Below are positions 53,012 to 63,526 of a stretch of DNA of 64,000 nucleotides, piece after piece. The notes under the pieces were generated by a model. It was not told where the DNA came from. It did no database searches and saw only the letters and a list, made by a program, of their open reading frames with translations. This DNA comes from Blastocystis hominis (Eukaryota; Sar; Bigyra; Opalinata; Blastocystidae), in contig NW_013171817.1 in NCBI RefSeq assembly GCF_000151665.1, positions 310,001 through 374,000 of the forward strand, given 5' to 3'. Position 1 is the first letter of the stretch, and each line of letters begins with the position of its first letter. The translations under genes and the position numbers were made by a program.

Positions 53012-55320
53012 ATGTCTGGAAGGGGAGATAACACTGTACATCTCAAATGAATCACCAATGACCCCTAGGTGAGAAATCGAGATCCAGCACCCATTCAAAT
53101 CACTGCTGAACAACTTTTGCGAGATACAAAAGAACGTCAGTCTTCTGAAGTGAAAACGCCTATTCAGAAGATTCAAAACTCGGAGGTATATAATAAATGT
53201 GCAAATCCGATGTGTATAGGAATTGGCCGAATGGAGATTTCTTCAGCGTCGTCACTTTGAAGAAGGTATAAAGAACCAGAGACAGCACATGGGAAACTAC
53301 ATAAAATATGCAAAATGGGAAGAGAAGCAGGTAAGTGTGTATATTGTTGATCGAATGACAGGATGAAATCGAGAGAGCCCGAAACATATATGAGCGTGCA
53401 TTGGACGTCGATCCGACAGCTTATTCTGTGTGGATAAAATATGCGGAGTTTGAGGTGCGAAATCGCAACATCAATCATGCTCGCAACGTATACGACCGAG
53501 CTGTAACGATTCTTCCTCGTGTGGACCAACTTTGGTAGATTGTTGTTTTTTCTCCTCACCCAGGTACAAATTCGCCTATCTGCAAGAGAGCATCGGCGAC
53601 ATCATCTCCACTCGCACCGTCTTCGAGCGCTGGATGCAGTCCTTCCCCAATGAGCAAGCCTGGCTGACCTACATCAAATTCGAGCAGCGCTGCGGGAAAC
53701 TGGACAACGTCCGCAAGCTCTACGAGCGAATGATCGACCAGCTCCCCGAGCAATCGGTAGCCAGCCCCTCTCTGCACTCACTCGCAGTCGTACATCAAAT
53801 TCGCGAAGTGGGAGGAGCGAAACGGAAACAAACAAGCCTGCCGCGCCGTCTTCGAGCGCGCCACGACGGAACTTCACCAAGAGAACGTGGACGAAGATTT
53901 GTACTGTGCGAGGCCGGGAGATAACGGGAAGGTATCTGGAGTTCGCCAAGTTCGAGATTCGGTGCAAAGAGATCGACCGCGCACGTGCCATTCTGAAATG
54001 GGCGCTGGAGAATCTGCAGGGCCCCAAAGACACGCTCACGGCGGAATACACGCTGTTCGAGAAGCAGTACGGCACGATGGACAACATCGAGACCATCCTT
54101 TTAGCCAAGCGCAGAGACCAATACGAGGCCATCGTCAAGGAAACGCCCTTCGATTACGACGCCTGGTTCGACTATCTGAAGATGCTCGAGCAGCAGAACC
54201 GGCCCTCGGAGGTCGTGGAAGCCTACGAACGCGCGGTGTCGAACGTCCCGCCGAGCAAGGAGAAGCGGTTTTGGCGGCGGTGAGGGTTGGCGGGAAGGAG
54301 TGAGCGGCAGCTATATTTATCTGTGGATCTACTACGCTCTCTACGTCGAACTCGAGCTCGAGGACGCCGATCGCGCCCGCGAGGTCTACAAGAAGTGCAT
54401 TCAGACCATTCCGCACAAGAGCTTCACCTTCGGAAAGGTTGGAATTCCAAAAAACCCTCGATTTTGTGTAGATCTGGATTCTCTACGCGAAGCTGGAAAT
54501 CCGCCAAAACAACCTCGCCAAGGCGCGGAAGGTGCGGATTTGATGCATAACTGAGGAATAGATCCTGGGCGAAGCCATCGGCCGCTGCCCCAAACCGAAT
54601 CTTTTCAAGTTCTACATCGCTTTGGAGTGTCGTTTAATGAACATGGATCGCTGCCGCGCCATTTACAACAAGTTCATCGAGTTCGATCCCTCGCGGTGCG
54701 CCACGTGGATTCAGTTCGCCGAATTCGAACAGAACCTCTCCGAAACCGAGCGTGCCGCCGCCATCTACGAGCTGGGCATTTCTCAGGAGTCGCTGGACAC
54801 GCCCGAGCTGCTCTGGAAGAAGTATATTGACCTGGAGAACACGCTGGAGCACCGAGAAAAGGTGGAAGAGCTGTTCGAGCGATTGCTGCAATTGGCCTCG
54901 CACAGCAAGGTCTTCATTGCGTATGCGCAGTTCGAGAGTAAATGGGACGCGGAGAAGGCCAGAGCGATCTTGGAGCGCGGTATCGAGGAGTTCAAACTGA
55001 GCGGAGAGAACGCGATGCGCCATCAGCTGCTTGTGTGTCTGAAAAGTCTGGAGGAGAGTCTGGAGGACAACGACGAGCGCATACAGAAGGTGCAGAAGCG
55101 GCAGGCGCGGATTGTGCATAAACAGAGGGAGAACCCGGAGACGGGAATTAAGGAGGATTATATTGATTATGAGTTCCCGGACGATGCGATGGAGTCGATG
55201 CAGATGCAGTTCTTGAAGGCTGCGGAGAAATGGAAGATGGCTGCGCAGAAGAAGCAAGCAGAGGAGAAGCAGGAAGAAAGTGAAGCGAAGAGATCGAAGG
55301 TGGAGGGAGAGGAGAAGTAG
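53012..55320 (+). CDS. CRNKL1: CRNKL1/Clf1 (crooked neck), HAT-repeat spliceosome factor
   Basis: NineTeen-complex scaffold in spliceosome activation. The 674-residue product opens with [23 protein letters not shown] (the crooked-neck N-terminal signature [13 protein letters not shown]) and then has about 14 HAT repeats: [156 protein letters not shown] and others. Nine introns (29-34 bp) were placed; the spliced length is a multiple of three. The Lys/Glu-rich C-terminus is typical. Stop TAG 55318-55320. Confidence 0.95.
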
Positions 55321-55346
55321 TGAGTGAACGATGGGTTAGTTTGGAT

Positions 55347-55354
55347 TGTTTGTT
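55347..55354 (+). terminator. TGTTTGTT poly(A) motif
   Basis: Exact motif 26 nt after the CRNKL1 stop. Confidence 0.8.
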
Positions 55355-55435
55355 GTGAATTAATTGACCAATATAGAGATATAGAGTAGTCGGTGTGTTC
55401 AACAGAACGAAAAAAAGGGAATGAGGAAAAAAGAA

Positions 55436-55508
55436 TTCCCACACCGGGAATCGAACCCGGATCGGCAGGGTGAGAGCCTGCTATCCTAACCTATTAGACT
55501 ATATGGGA
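55436..55508 (-). tRNA. tRNA-Glu(CTC)
   Basis: 73 nt. Acceptor TCCCATA/TGTGGGA with discriminator A. D-loop AGTCTAATAGGTTAGGAT. Anticodon stem GCAGG/CCTGC with loop CTCTCAC (anticodon CTC at 55472-55474). T-loop TTCGATT. No CCA; a minus-strand T run follows. No intron. Confidence 0.95.
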
Positions 55509-55649
55509 CCTGTTTTCAGGTCTCGCTGATGCCATATAAAACTCCGGATAGAGTTTGCATTGTGAGAAATAATACCTCATATTCGAATCATAAATCCAGA
55601 TACTCTCTGCAACTATACACTCCACACAACAACCACCATTGCTTTCTCT

Positions 55650-55657
55650 AACAAACA
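55650..55657 (-). terminator. TGTTTGTT poly(A) motif
   Basis: Exact minus-strand motif 29 nt after the IST1-like stop. Confidence 0.8.
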
Positions 55658-55686
55658 CCTCCAGCAAACAAGACAAGTAAAAACCC

Positions 55687-56587
55687 TTAATCGCTCTCGG
55701 ATTCAGACTCAGACTTTTTCTCCTTCTTCTCCTTCTTTTCCTTCTTTTCCTTCTTCTTGGGCTTCTCCTCCTCCGAAGACTCGGACTCGCTCTCGCTCTC
55801 GCTCTCCGACTCATCGGAAGACGACTCCTTCTTATGATGATGCTTCTTGGACTTGCCCGACTTTCCGGACTTCTTGGCCTTCTCGGCCTCCTTCTTGGCC
55901 TTCTCCTCCTCCTTCTCGCGCTTCTTGCAATCCTCCGTCACCTGCTTGGCGCGCTCCTTCACGGCCTTGGACTCGGGCTTGTACTCCACCATGGCGACGA
56001 TCTCCTCATCCACGTTCGTGTGCTTCTTGCCGCAGATCTTCTCGATGTACTTCTCTCCGTACTTGAAGGTGAACTGGTGCTTCACACGGAGGAACGAGGG
56101 AATGCTGAACACATCGGCCAGGTAAATCACCACGGCCACGTCCTTCTCCAGCTCCTCAGGGCACTTCTTCTCCTTGCGCAGAGTCTTGGCTTGGGCCTGA
56201 ACGTTCTCCACGATGGGGCAGACCTTCTCGATCAGAGCGATCTTCTTCTCGATGACCATCATCTCGGAAACTTTGTCTCTCATCTTATCCTTGTCGTTCT
56301 TCTTGTAGGCGAGGTAGGCCTGCTCCTCAGCGAACTCAAACTTCTCCTGGACCCATCCGTATTGCTACTCCTCAGGAATTTCCATCATCTCTACCTCGTT
56401 CAGCTCGTCAAACAGAAGGGAAGTCTGCGTTTTGAATTCCTCGGCGTTCCACTCCTTCACAGTGAGCTTCCAGGTAGGAATCTTCTTCATCAAAAAACCA
56501 GGATTAGGGACTATTCCATTAGCATCACCTCACTATAATCGTCCTACGGAAAGCCTTGATAGCCTTTTCAGCAGTGTTCACGTTCAT
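55687..56587 (-). CDS. IST1-like (ESCRT-III regulator) helical protein
   Basis: A 277-residue product. Helical residues 40-175 (FAEEQAYLAYKKNDKDKMRDKVSEMMVIEKKIALIEKVCPIVENV, LEKDVAVVIYLADVFSIPSFLRVKHQFTFKYGEKYIE) recall the Ist1 domain, including the LP.EL..VR..F..KYG pattern, that binds Vps4 and CHMP proteins in ESCRT-III turnover. The C-terminal third is charged low complexity: Lys/Glu runs, SGKSGKSKKHHHKKE, Ser/Glu repeats and KKEKKEKK. No MIM motif was seen at the end. Introns of 37 and 30 bp. Stop TAA 55687-55689. The family call is moderate. Confidence 0.5.
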
Positions 56588-56882
56588 TCAGGATACAATT
56601 CTTGATATACACTCATGGATTCACGTCAGAATCTAATCCTATTGTTTTCAATCTATTTTATACTTGGTATTTTGGGCATAGATTCGGGTGCATTTATATC
56701 AATATACAGAAATGACCCTATTATCTCAGTCAATATCATGTTCATGAAATAGCTTTGATAATGAGATTGCATTTTTATACACATCTCGGGTTCCATATAG
56801 AGTGGGGGTCCCTTTCAATCATTGCGTGTTTTTTATGCTTCGCTTAGGATCGATAGAGTATTCTCCACAAGTGTTTCTGGCA
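56588..56882. other. AT-rich intergenic region
   Basis: About 295 bp between the IST1-like start and the PIGW motif. No gene or repeat was recognised. Confidence 0.4.
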
Positions 56883-56890
56883 AACAAACA
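56883..56890 (-). terminator. TGTTTGTT poly(A) motif
   Basis: Exact minus-strand motif 5 nt after the TAA of PIGW. Confidence 0.85.
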
Positions 56891-56895
56891 CAGAG

Positions 56896-58467
56896 TTACT
56901 TGGAGAGTAGACAAGTGAAAAACGACACAACTCCCAGGTACATAGCCAGCAGCAAAAATGCTGCCCAGTTCTGCACAAATAAGGTCTTTATAGACACATT
57001 CACTACCGCAGTTAAAACATTTGCCTAGATCAAATGACAATAACGAATCTACAAGCAGAAACGCGAAAAGCTGGTGTTTGTTGAATGCATCCAAAATCAT
57101 CGGGACAAAGAACGATCCATAGAATGTATTCAACGTGTATCCGCACAGTAAAATCGACATCATCACAAATAACACCAGCAATACAAATGCAGCATTACAC
57201 TACACTCGATCCACCCTTTTTCTCTTACCATCCGTCTCGACGCAGGCTCTACAAAGCTGTTCAACATCCAGAATAAAGATCCGCTCGCTACCCAGAACGT
57301 CACCATCCATCCTGCGCATTTTCCTCCACCGCGTCGAAGAATTCCAGAGATTCCAGCGCACATCCAGTACAAACTCGTCAGTCCGAAGCAAGCGAACATC
57401 CCCACCGCATTCGCCATCAGCCATCCCTTCTCCGAGGGAGCGCGCAGCGAATCTGAAAGTCCGATTGAGAGCAGAAGCTGGTAATATCCAGCGAGCCCGA
57501 GACCGCTCGCAAGCAGAACGAACGGAGAGCGGATGAGATGCAGCGCCGTGCGACCCGCAGCGAAAACGACGGCGAGCGAGAAGAAAAAGTTCCAGTCGCG
57601 ACCATACTCGAGCGAGGAAGCGACATAGCCCGTAACTAGATGAACACGAAAAGGCAGAAAAAACCGCGGAGAAAAAGCCAGCGCGTAAAACCCAAAGCCA
57701 ACAACACGAGCTCCGATCGCAAAAAGGAAGCTAGGGATCGGCGCGACGATGCAACGAGAGCACTGATAACGATGTAGAGGCCCACACCGATATCCATCTG
57801 GATGAGAGATGGAGGGAAAAGTCCTACCAAAGAAAACCCCTGCAAATAAGTTTTGGCATATTTCCGTGGAAAGAGAGGGAAATCTACAGCCAAAATGCAG
57901 AGGATTCTATGTGGAAATGGGGAGAGAGAAACGGATACGTGTAGAGGACAACGATGCCGCGGAACATCGTGATGTATCCCTTGCGATCACTCTCAATCGA
58001 CCCCATTGTGAGAATGAGCGAAGCGTTTTTCTTTGTCTCATCGTCAAAGGGGATGCTGGATATTATCATTCTTTGAGATAAAAAAATACAGTCTATTGAT
58101 TCCGTGGAGTGCTGCGATGACGACTATACTGCCGAGATACAGATATTTGCGCTCATGGAACACAGTACACACACACAAAATCGGAATCACGATGATGACA
58201 AACTCCAAAGCGAAGTGGACACAGAATAGAATCCAGCGATGCAACTTTGAATACCACTAACACTCAATTCAGGAATGTGAGTAATACGCGTGATTTCATA
58301 AGCAGAGTAACCAGCTCGTGGTAAATTACGCTGACTACCGCGGAATACAGGATCGTTGACAAGATGTCAACTAAAGAACACCCGGTGGCATTGATCGAGA
58401 ATAGCTCTTTTCCCTGTTTGTAGTTATTCTCCGCCACTTGCAATACACTCAATGTTGAGTTTTCCAT
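56896..58467 (-). CDS. PIGW: PIGW/GWT1, inositol acyltransferase of GPI-anchor synthesis
   Basis: ER enzyme that acylates the inositol of GlcN-PI. The 452-residue product is polytopic (about 12 hydrophobic segments). Diagnostic blocks: ILCILAVDFPLFPRKYAKT followed by SLMDIGVGLYIVISALV, SSLEYGRDWNFFFSLAVV, EKGWLMANAVGMFACFG, EPASRRMCNAAFVL and, at the C-terminus, NKHQLFAFLLANVLTAVVNVSIKTLF. These match the conserved Gwt1 lumenal and membrane motifs. Seven introns (28-34 bp), with a spliced length divisible by three. The start codon is 25 bp from the end of the FNTB CDS and 13 bp below its poly(A) motif. Stop TAA 56896-56898. Confidence 0.93.
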
Positions 58468-58479
58468 TTCAATTGTTTG

Positions 58480-58487
58480 AACAAACA
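58480..58487 (-). terminator. TGTTTGTT poly(A) motif creating the FNTB stop
   Basis: The FNTB frame stays open into the motif. Tail addition 4 nt upstream, after 58492, gives TAA. Confidence 0.85.
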
Positions 58488-58491
58488 TTCC

Positions 58492-60039
58492 ACTCTTCCA
58501 CGATATCCACCTTAATCGAAATCTCGTCTCCGTTCAAGATATCTTCATGCATGCAGCTAAACTGACTGAAGTACTCCATGCACTGTTCCACCTTCGATTT
58601 CTCGATTCCGAACACGCTATCCACTTCCTTCTACTCCTCACCGCGTCTCCTCTCCCTCACCTCCAACACGCCCCCCAGCAAGCTCAGTCCGCACAGTCCA
58701 TAATTGGTATGATACAAATCGGGTTTCATTTCCGGTTTATCGCGTAACCCTCCGCTCCGCGGGTTCTGCTCCATCCTCAGCATATACTGCATCAACCGCG
58801 CGCGATCCGTCCACTCCTTCGCGCCCCTCGCCTTGGCCACATTCGCGATCGCCGACCCCACATACCACGAATAGCACCCATCGACCAGCTTATTGGTCCG
58901 TCCATTGTACCCTCCCTCCAGACTCGTCTGCCGGTCATACAGCCACTTCTACACTCCCATCTCTTCCCAATCCCCACTTCCAGCGCGTCCAAATCCGCGT
59001 CACGCAGACTCTCCAGAATCGACAGCCCCGCCACGCTGCAGAACGTGTATCCTCCGTGCGCCTCCGTTCCCGGAACGCTCCCGAAGCCTCCTTCGTACGT
59101 CTGGCATCTACTCACCAGCCCCGCGGAACACCCACCTCAGCAGGAACTCGCGAACCCCCGCGGTGAGCTGCGGCGTGAGCATGTGGAGGAGCTTGGCGAT
59201 GGCGAGAACGCAGTACGTGCTTCGCGAGTCGGCTTCGCTGCGGAGAAAAGTGGAAACGGAGAACTACCCGTGCGTGTGGACAGAGAAGGAGCCGTCCGGC
59301 TGCTTGACGCTGAGGAAGAAGCGATAGATGTCGGAGCGATGGATGAGGGCGTAGGATCGGAGGATGGCGAGCGTGTTCACAGCGGCATAAGTGACCATGG
59401 TGTGCGGATACTGGGCAATGAGGGGAGGAGAGGGAGAGATACTTCGAGATGGCTGCCTGCGTAGCCGCCCAGAGCGCAGCGACACGCTTCGATGGAGTTG
59501 ATGGCTTGGGGATAGCAGTCAATCGCCTCGGCGTTGAGCAGATCGAGCGAGTTGAGGACATAGTAGTAGAGCCAGGGTTTTCTATTTTTGTTAAAAACAG
59601 GGAAAAAAGAGAAGTACGCAGAGCATTGACTCATATAAGCGCCTCCTAGAGTGCCCAGGTGCTTGCGACAATACTGAATGTGTTGATCTCGCATAAAACA
59701 TATATTTCCATGTTCATCAAAGTATCCAGATTTGATTCTAGTTGCTAGTTCGTCTTGAGATAGCATATCATTCGGAATTAGGTAAGCAGCGCATCGTTCT
59801 TCACATTCTTCTTGATCTATCGTTGTTCGTGTCATGTAGCCATCGAAATCCTTGCAATAGTCAACAACTCCTGCAATTTCGCAATTTGTCTCATTGTTAC
59901 CAAAATCCTTCGAATCCGTATCTTCGGGCATTAGAAATACTCCTCTTTCTTTTAGAGATAATATACAAAAATCAAAATCTGCAGCTATTTCTTCCAAACC
60001 TGAAGCATTTCTCACCAATGCGTTGATATTTCTACCCAT
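58492..60039 (-). CDS. FNTB: Protein farnesyltransferase beta subunit
   Basis: Catalytic beta subunit that farnesylates CAAX proteins. The 454-residue product has the alpha-alpha barrel repeats: KPWLYYYVLNSLDLL, YPHTMVTYAAVNTLAIL, SVKQPDGSFSVHTHGEADSRSTYCVLAIAKLL, CQTYEGGFGSVPGTEAHGGYTFCSVAGLSIL, YNGRTNKLVDGCYSWYVG and the zinc/lid region DKPEMKPDLYHTNYGLCGLSLL. FNTB is favoured over GGT-beta by the zinc region and insertions; Rab GGT-beta is less likely. Six introns (28-36 bp). The frame ends ..KVDIVEE and runs without stop into GGAA-TGTTTGTT; the T at 58492 plus the tail completes TAA. Confidence 0.88.
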
Positions 60040-60094
60040 ATCTTTGTTCGATGGCACTAGATTTGTGTGAACATCGTTTTCGATCCAATTCTGT

Positions 60095-60102
60095 ATTCAA
60101 CA
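60095..60102 (-). terminator. Variant poly(A) motif GGTTTGTT (approximate)
   Basis: One-base variant immediately downstream of the ORC6-like TAG, at the FNTB 5' side. Confidence 0.45.
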
Positions 60103-60109
60103 AACCCAT

Positions 60110-61084
60110 CTATTTCTTGTGAGAAAAGAAATCTGAAATGGCTGTTTGCTTTGAAGCAACATGCTTGCTAGAACGAGCAGACTCATCTTTCCGTCGTTCA
60201 TTTGCATCGTGAACAGATTGTCTCCATTCTTTGTATTCCTTTGCTTTTTTCACATCCTGCGGGTCTGCTAACAATTCCTCCTCTTTCGATAACTCCCCAT
60301 CTACCACTTTCGCTCTCAATCGCTTCTCATCCTCCACTATCCCTCACTTTTCCACCATTTTCTTTTTACCTTTTACTCTTTTTGCTTCGATTTCCTCCGA
60401 AGATTGCCTATATTCTCTCTGTGTCACTCAATAGCCAGAATTACTATAGTCAGGAAACACGGTTTCGAACAAGGAAAGTGTGTGATCGAACGTGTCGATT
60501 GGAATGAGTAATTCTTCACAGAGTTTGCGTCGATTCAGAGAAACGCCTTCTTTTCGTAGCACAGCGTACATGCAGACTGCAGGAAGGCAAGGCGAAAAAG
60601 AGAGTGATGCGCTTTTGGTGGTTTGGATGCGCTGCTCCTATAAAAAAACAAATCAAAGCAGCCTTTCATTCTATACCTTGTACTTTTCCAATCGATCTTT
60701 TATTCTCTCCTTAAAGCGCTCTCCTCCATACCGTTTTACCAATTCATCAAGGGACGGATAAATCGGAATGTTCAAAGCCATCGCCACCTTGCTCACTAAC
60801 GGAGTGTACTGTTGTGTATCTGAAAGCATCGAACGTTTGGGAATATCATCGTAGTTAAATTCCCTTCCAAGAGAGCTGAGTATTAGGTGAAATGGGGTGA
60901 TATTCACCGCAAGGCTAACTCAAACGCGGCCGCAGGAAGAGCTACACGAAGCTAGATCAGAGTCGTTGAGAACGGATACATTTGGAGAGATGGAGGCAAT
61001 CTTCTCCGCCTTTGTGCGAATCTCATTCGTTTTCTGAATGAGCTCCTTGTCTTTGATATTGTAAACACGGAAAATGAAACTCAT
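60110..61084 (-). CDS. ORC6/TFIIB-fold-like protein (tentative)
   Basis: A 279-residue protein. Residues 70-210 contain a helix-rich part ending LPAVCMYAVLRKEGVSLNRRKLCEELLIPIDTFD, like the second half of the cyclin/TFIIB-type fold found in ORC6. The C-terminus, KQTAISDFFSHKK, resembles a PIP box (Q-x-x-I-x-x-F-F), used by replication proteins to bind PCNA. Together these suggest a replication role, most simply ORC6. Introns: 33, 39, 30 and 33 bp. The start is MSFIFRVYNIKDKE. The stop is TAG at 60110-60112. Confidence 0.4.
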
Positions 61085-61121
61085 TTAGAAAACACTGTAC
61101 ATGAAAATCACTACTTCCTCT

Positions 61122-61973
61122 TCACATGTTAATGCTGGAATTGTTCTTTCCCTTTATAGTAATAATTCTAGTAGACTTAATCTTCGGATTCTTGATCTCC
61201 TCATCCTTCAGTGAGGTTCGTTTTACAGATGCAACCGCGTCTTTTGCGCTTTGATCTTGGTGAGAAATTGTCTCGAGAGCTGTCTCCAGATACCGTTTGT
61301 TGATAACATGTCGAGCATAAAAGAATGTTAGAATATATCGAAACGGATCACTACGGATAAAACACAATGATAAAAATTGAAATACAAGAGATCACTCGCC
61401 AAATTCGAGATGATCAGATAACTAAACTACAGATGAATCTACACCCTATTGACAACTCACATTCGGGTATTGTTGTACTAAAGTAATCGCCTTGCTGGTG
61501 TAGGCGGTTTTCCCTAGGAAATCTACAAGAGAATCCATAGGAAGGAGGCCGTTCTTGAGCAAAACATATAATCCTCCCCAAACACCAAGATAACTAGAGA
61601 TTACAGCGATGAACGCTGGCATACACTACTGTGGTAAACACGACCACGTTGAGTCCGCCCAGTTTCAAGATCTGGTTTTTAATTCCTCCAACCCGCTTGA
61701 AGAATCCCTGGTTTCTATTCTCTGGTAAATCTATCAGACACATGATGTCCCTCCATTTTAGATTAGGAATATCCTTTTTAGGAGGTGAAGAAGATTCTAC
61801 AACATAAAGAACGACAAAGTTGTACCCTTTCTGAAAAAGAGCCTATCCCGAAAAGGAGAATTCGAGCTCGAAAAACGAACAACAAGCGAGATGCTCGCTC
61901 TGCTTTGAACAGACCTGAGCAGCATAGGAAACTGCAATACGCGAGAAGTACTCACAACACTTCTGGACAACAT
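61122..61973 (-). CDS. FAM210/DUF1279-like organelle membrane protein
   Basis: A 235-residue product. The N-terminus MLSRSVVSTSRVLQFPMLLRSVQSRASISL is basic, Ser-rich and free of acidic residues, as in mitochondrial presequences. The DUF1279 core follows: LKLGGLNVVVFTTVVYLGVWGGLYVLLKNGL (membrane helix), LVDFLGKTAYTSKA and DPFRYILTFFYARHVINKRYL. A charged helical tail follows, as in FAM210A/B. Introns of 29, 31, 39 and 45 bp; the third and fourth are less certain. The start lies 30 bp below the poly(A) motif of the kinase gene. Stop TGA 61122-61124. Confidence 0.6.
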
Positions 61974-62002
61974 CGAAAATCCCTAGTGTCCAAAATGATT
62001 CT

Positions 62003-62010
62003 AACAAACA
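62003..62010 (-). terminator. TGTTTGTT poly(A) motif creating the kinase stop
   Basis: Tail addition 4 nt upstream, after 62015, turns the codon after AAA CAG into TAA. Without cleavage the genomic frame reaches TAG just inside the motif end. Confidence 0.85.
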
Positions 62011-62014
62011 ACAC

Positions 62015-63526
62015 ACTGTTTCACATATTTACACGGCGTCAGCGGATAATACTGCTGCTCCTCGATGAAGCCATTTACCACATCGTCCATCGTCCGGAAG
62101 CTCATCAGTCTGATCTCCAGACCTTCATCATCTCCTACCTCGCCTCCCACTCCGCATCAAACCGTTCCTCGCACGCATTCGGCACGATCTCATCCCGCAG
62201 ACTCGAGAAAAACGGATGTTGCAAAGCCTCCTACATCATCATCATCATCATCCCTTCCTCCACCGCCGCACTAATCCGCTTCGCCGGATTAAACGTCAGC
62301 ATCTTCAGCATCAAATCCGCCGCATCCGCGGGCACCGCTCTCGAGATGCACTGCAAAAACGGCCGTTCTTCGACGCGTTTTCGCCTCACAAACTCGCGAA
62401 CTTCCGCTTTTTCGATCATTTCCAGATCCTATTCTCAACAAAACGCATCGCTCTCACTTCCTCCGTCGGCCTGCCGAAGAAGCTGAGGATCAGGTCCATC
62501 AATTTGTCCGCGTTCGGAGCCTGGGAGTGACCGCTACCCGCGGGAATGACCTGGAAAAAGGAGGATCCGTGGAGCATTTCGGCGAGAACGACGCCGCAGG
62601 ACCAAATATCGACTTTGTTCGTGTAGGTCTGATCAAAACCCGATCACTCCTGGTACCTCGTTTTCCACGAGCAGCTCGGGAGGGCGATAATCGCGGGTCA
62701 CGACGTAGGAAGTGAGGTTGATCGCGTTGGAACGCGCCAAGCCGAAGTCGCAGAGCTACACGCCATGAAAGATTGTGTTTTTGTGTACCGCGACGTCGCC
62801 GGAGGACGTGAGGAGAATGTTCCCGGGCTTGATGTCGCGGTGGATGAACTAGGGAAAAGGGGAAACCGGGGAAAACGCCCGCGGAATGGATGTAGCGAAG
62901 ACCGAGAAGGATTTGGTAGGTGATGACGCGGATTTGATCGATGGAGAGGTACTGGGGAAAAGGGGAAACGGGGAATGAAACGTTCTGTGCGTCGATGGCG
63001 ACTTCGAGGTCGAAGGAGTAGAGCGGAGAGACCATGTAGAGCATGATGGAGCGGTTTTTCTGGGGAAGAACGGAGAGAGGGGAGTACGATGTTGCGGATG
63101 TCGCAGACGTAGGGATAGCAATAGAAATCGACGATGTCGAGGACTTGGGGGCACTTGTTGAAGAAACGCAAGTAGCGGAGTTCTCTCTAGGAAAAATCAA
63201 AAGAAAAAATGGGGAAAACGAGAGAACGAATATGTGTAGTATCGAAAGTGGGCAGCAACGGAGATATTTTGATTGCCACCTTCATGTTTGTCACCTGGAC
63301 ATGAGATAAAGACATTGAGAGAAACAGAATCAATAGCGGAGCAGACAATTCCATAACTGCCGCAACCTATCGCTGCCAAGGAATGATAGCGCGCATCGAT
63401 GTGTAAAATCAGCTTCTTCACGGAATACGTCACAAAGGACCTGGAAAAGTGAGAGTGAGGAAAAAACCGCTACCGCTTCAAAAGCGCAACAGAGCTTATT
63501 CCCAAAGGATTCGGGACTGCCTCCAT
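62015..63526 (-). CDS. MAP-kinase-like CMGC kinase with TSY activation loop
   Basis: A 382-residue Ser/Thr kinase. It has a Gly-rich loop GCGSYGIVCSA, VAIK lysine, RELRYLRFF helix C, [23 protein letters not shown] catalytic loop, LCDFGLAR, an activation segment NAINLTSYVVTRDYRPPELL and CMGC-type VDIWSCGVVLAEML. The threonine-x-tyrosine motif is TSY, and the residue after TR is Asp instead of W or Y. It is otherwise close to the ERK/JNK/p38 group. Twelve introns (28-34 bp) were placed. The frame ends ..TPCKYVKQ and enters GTGT-TGTTTGTT; the T at 62015 is completed to TAA by the tail. The start is MEAVPNPLGISSV. Confidence 0.88.

Noticed and set aside
57075-57082. Plus-strand TGTTTGTT inside PIGW
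   Set aside because: Antisense to the coding strand with no plus-strand gene; regarded as chance.
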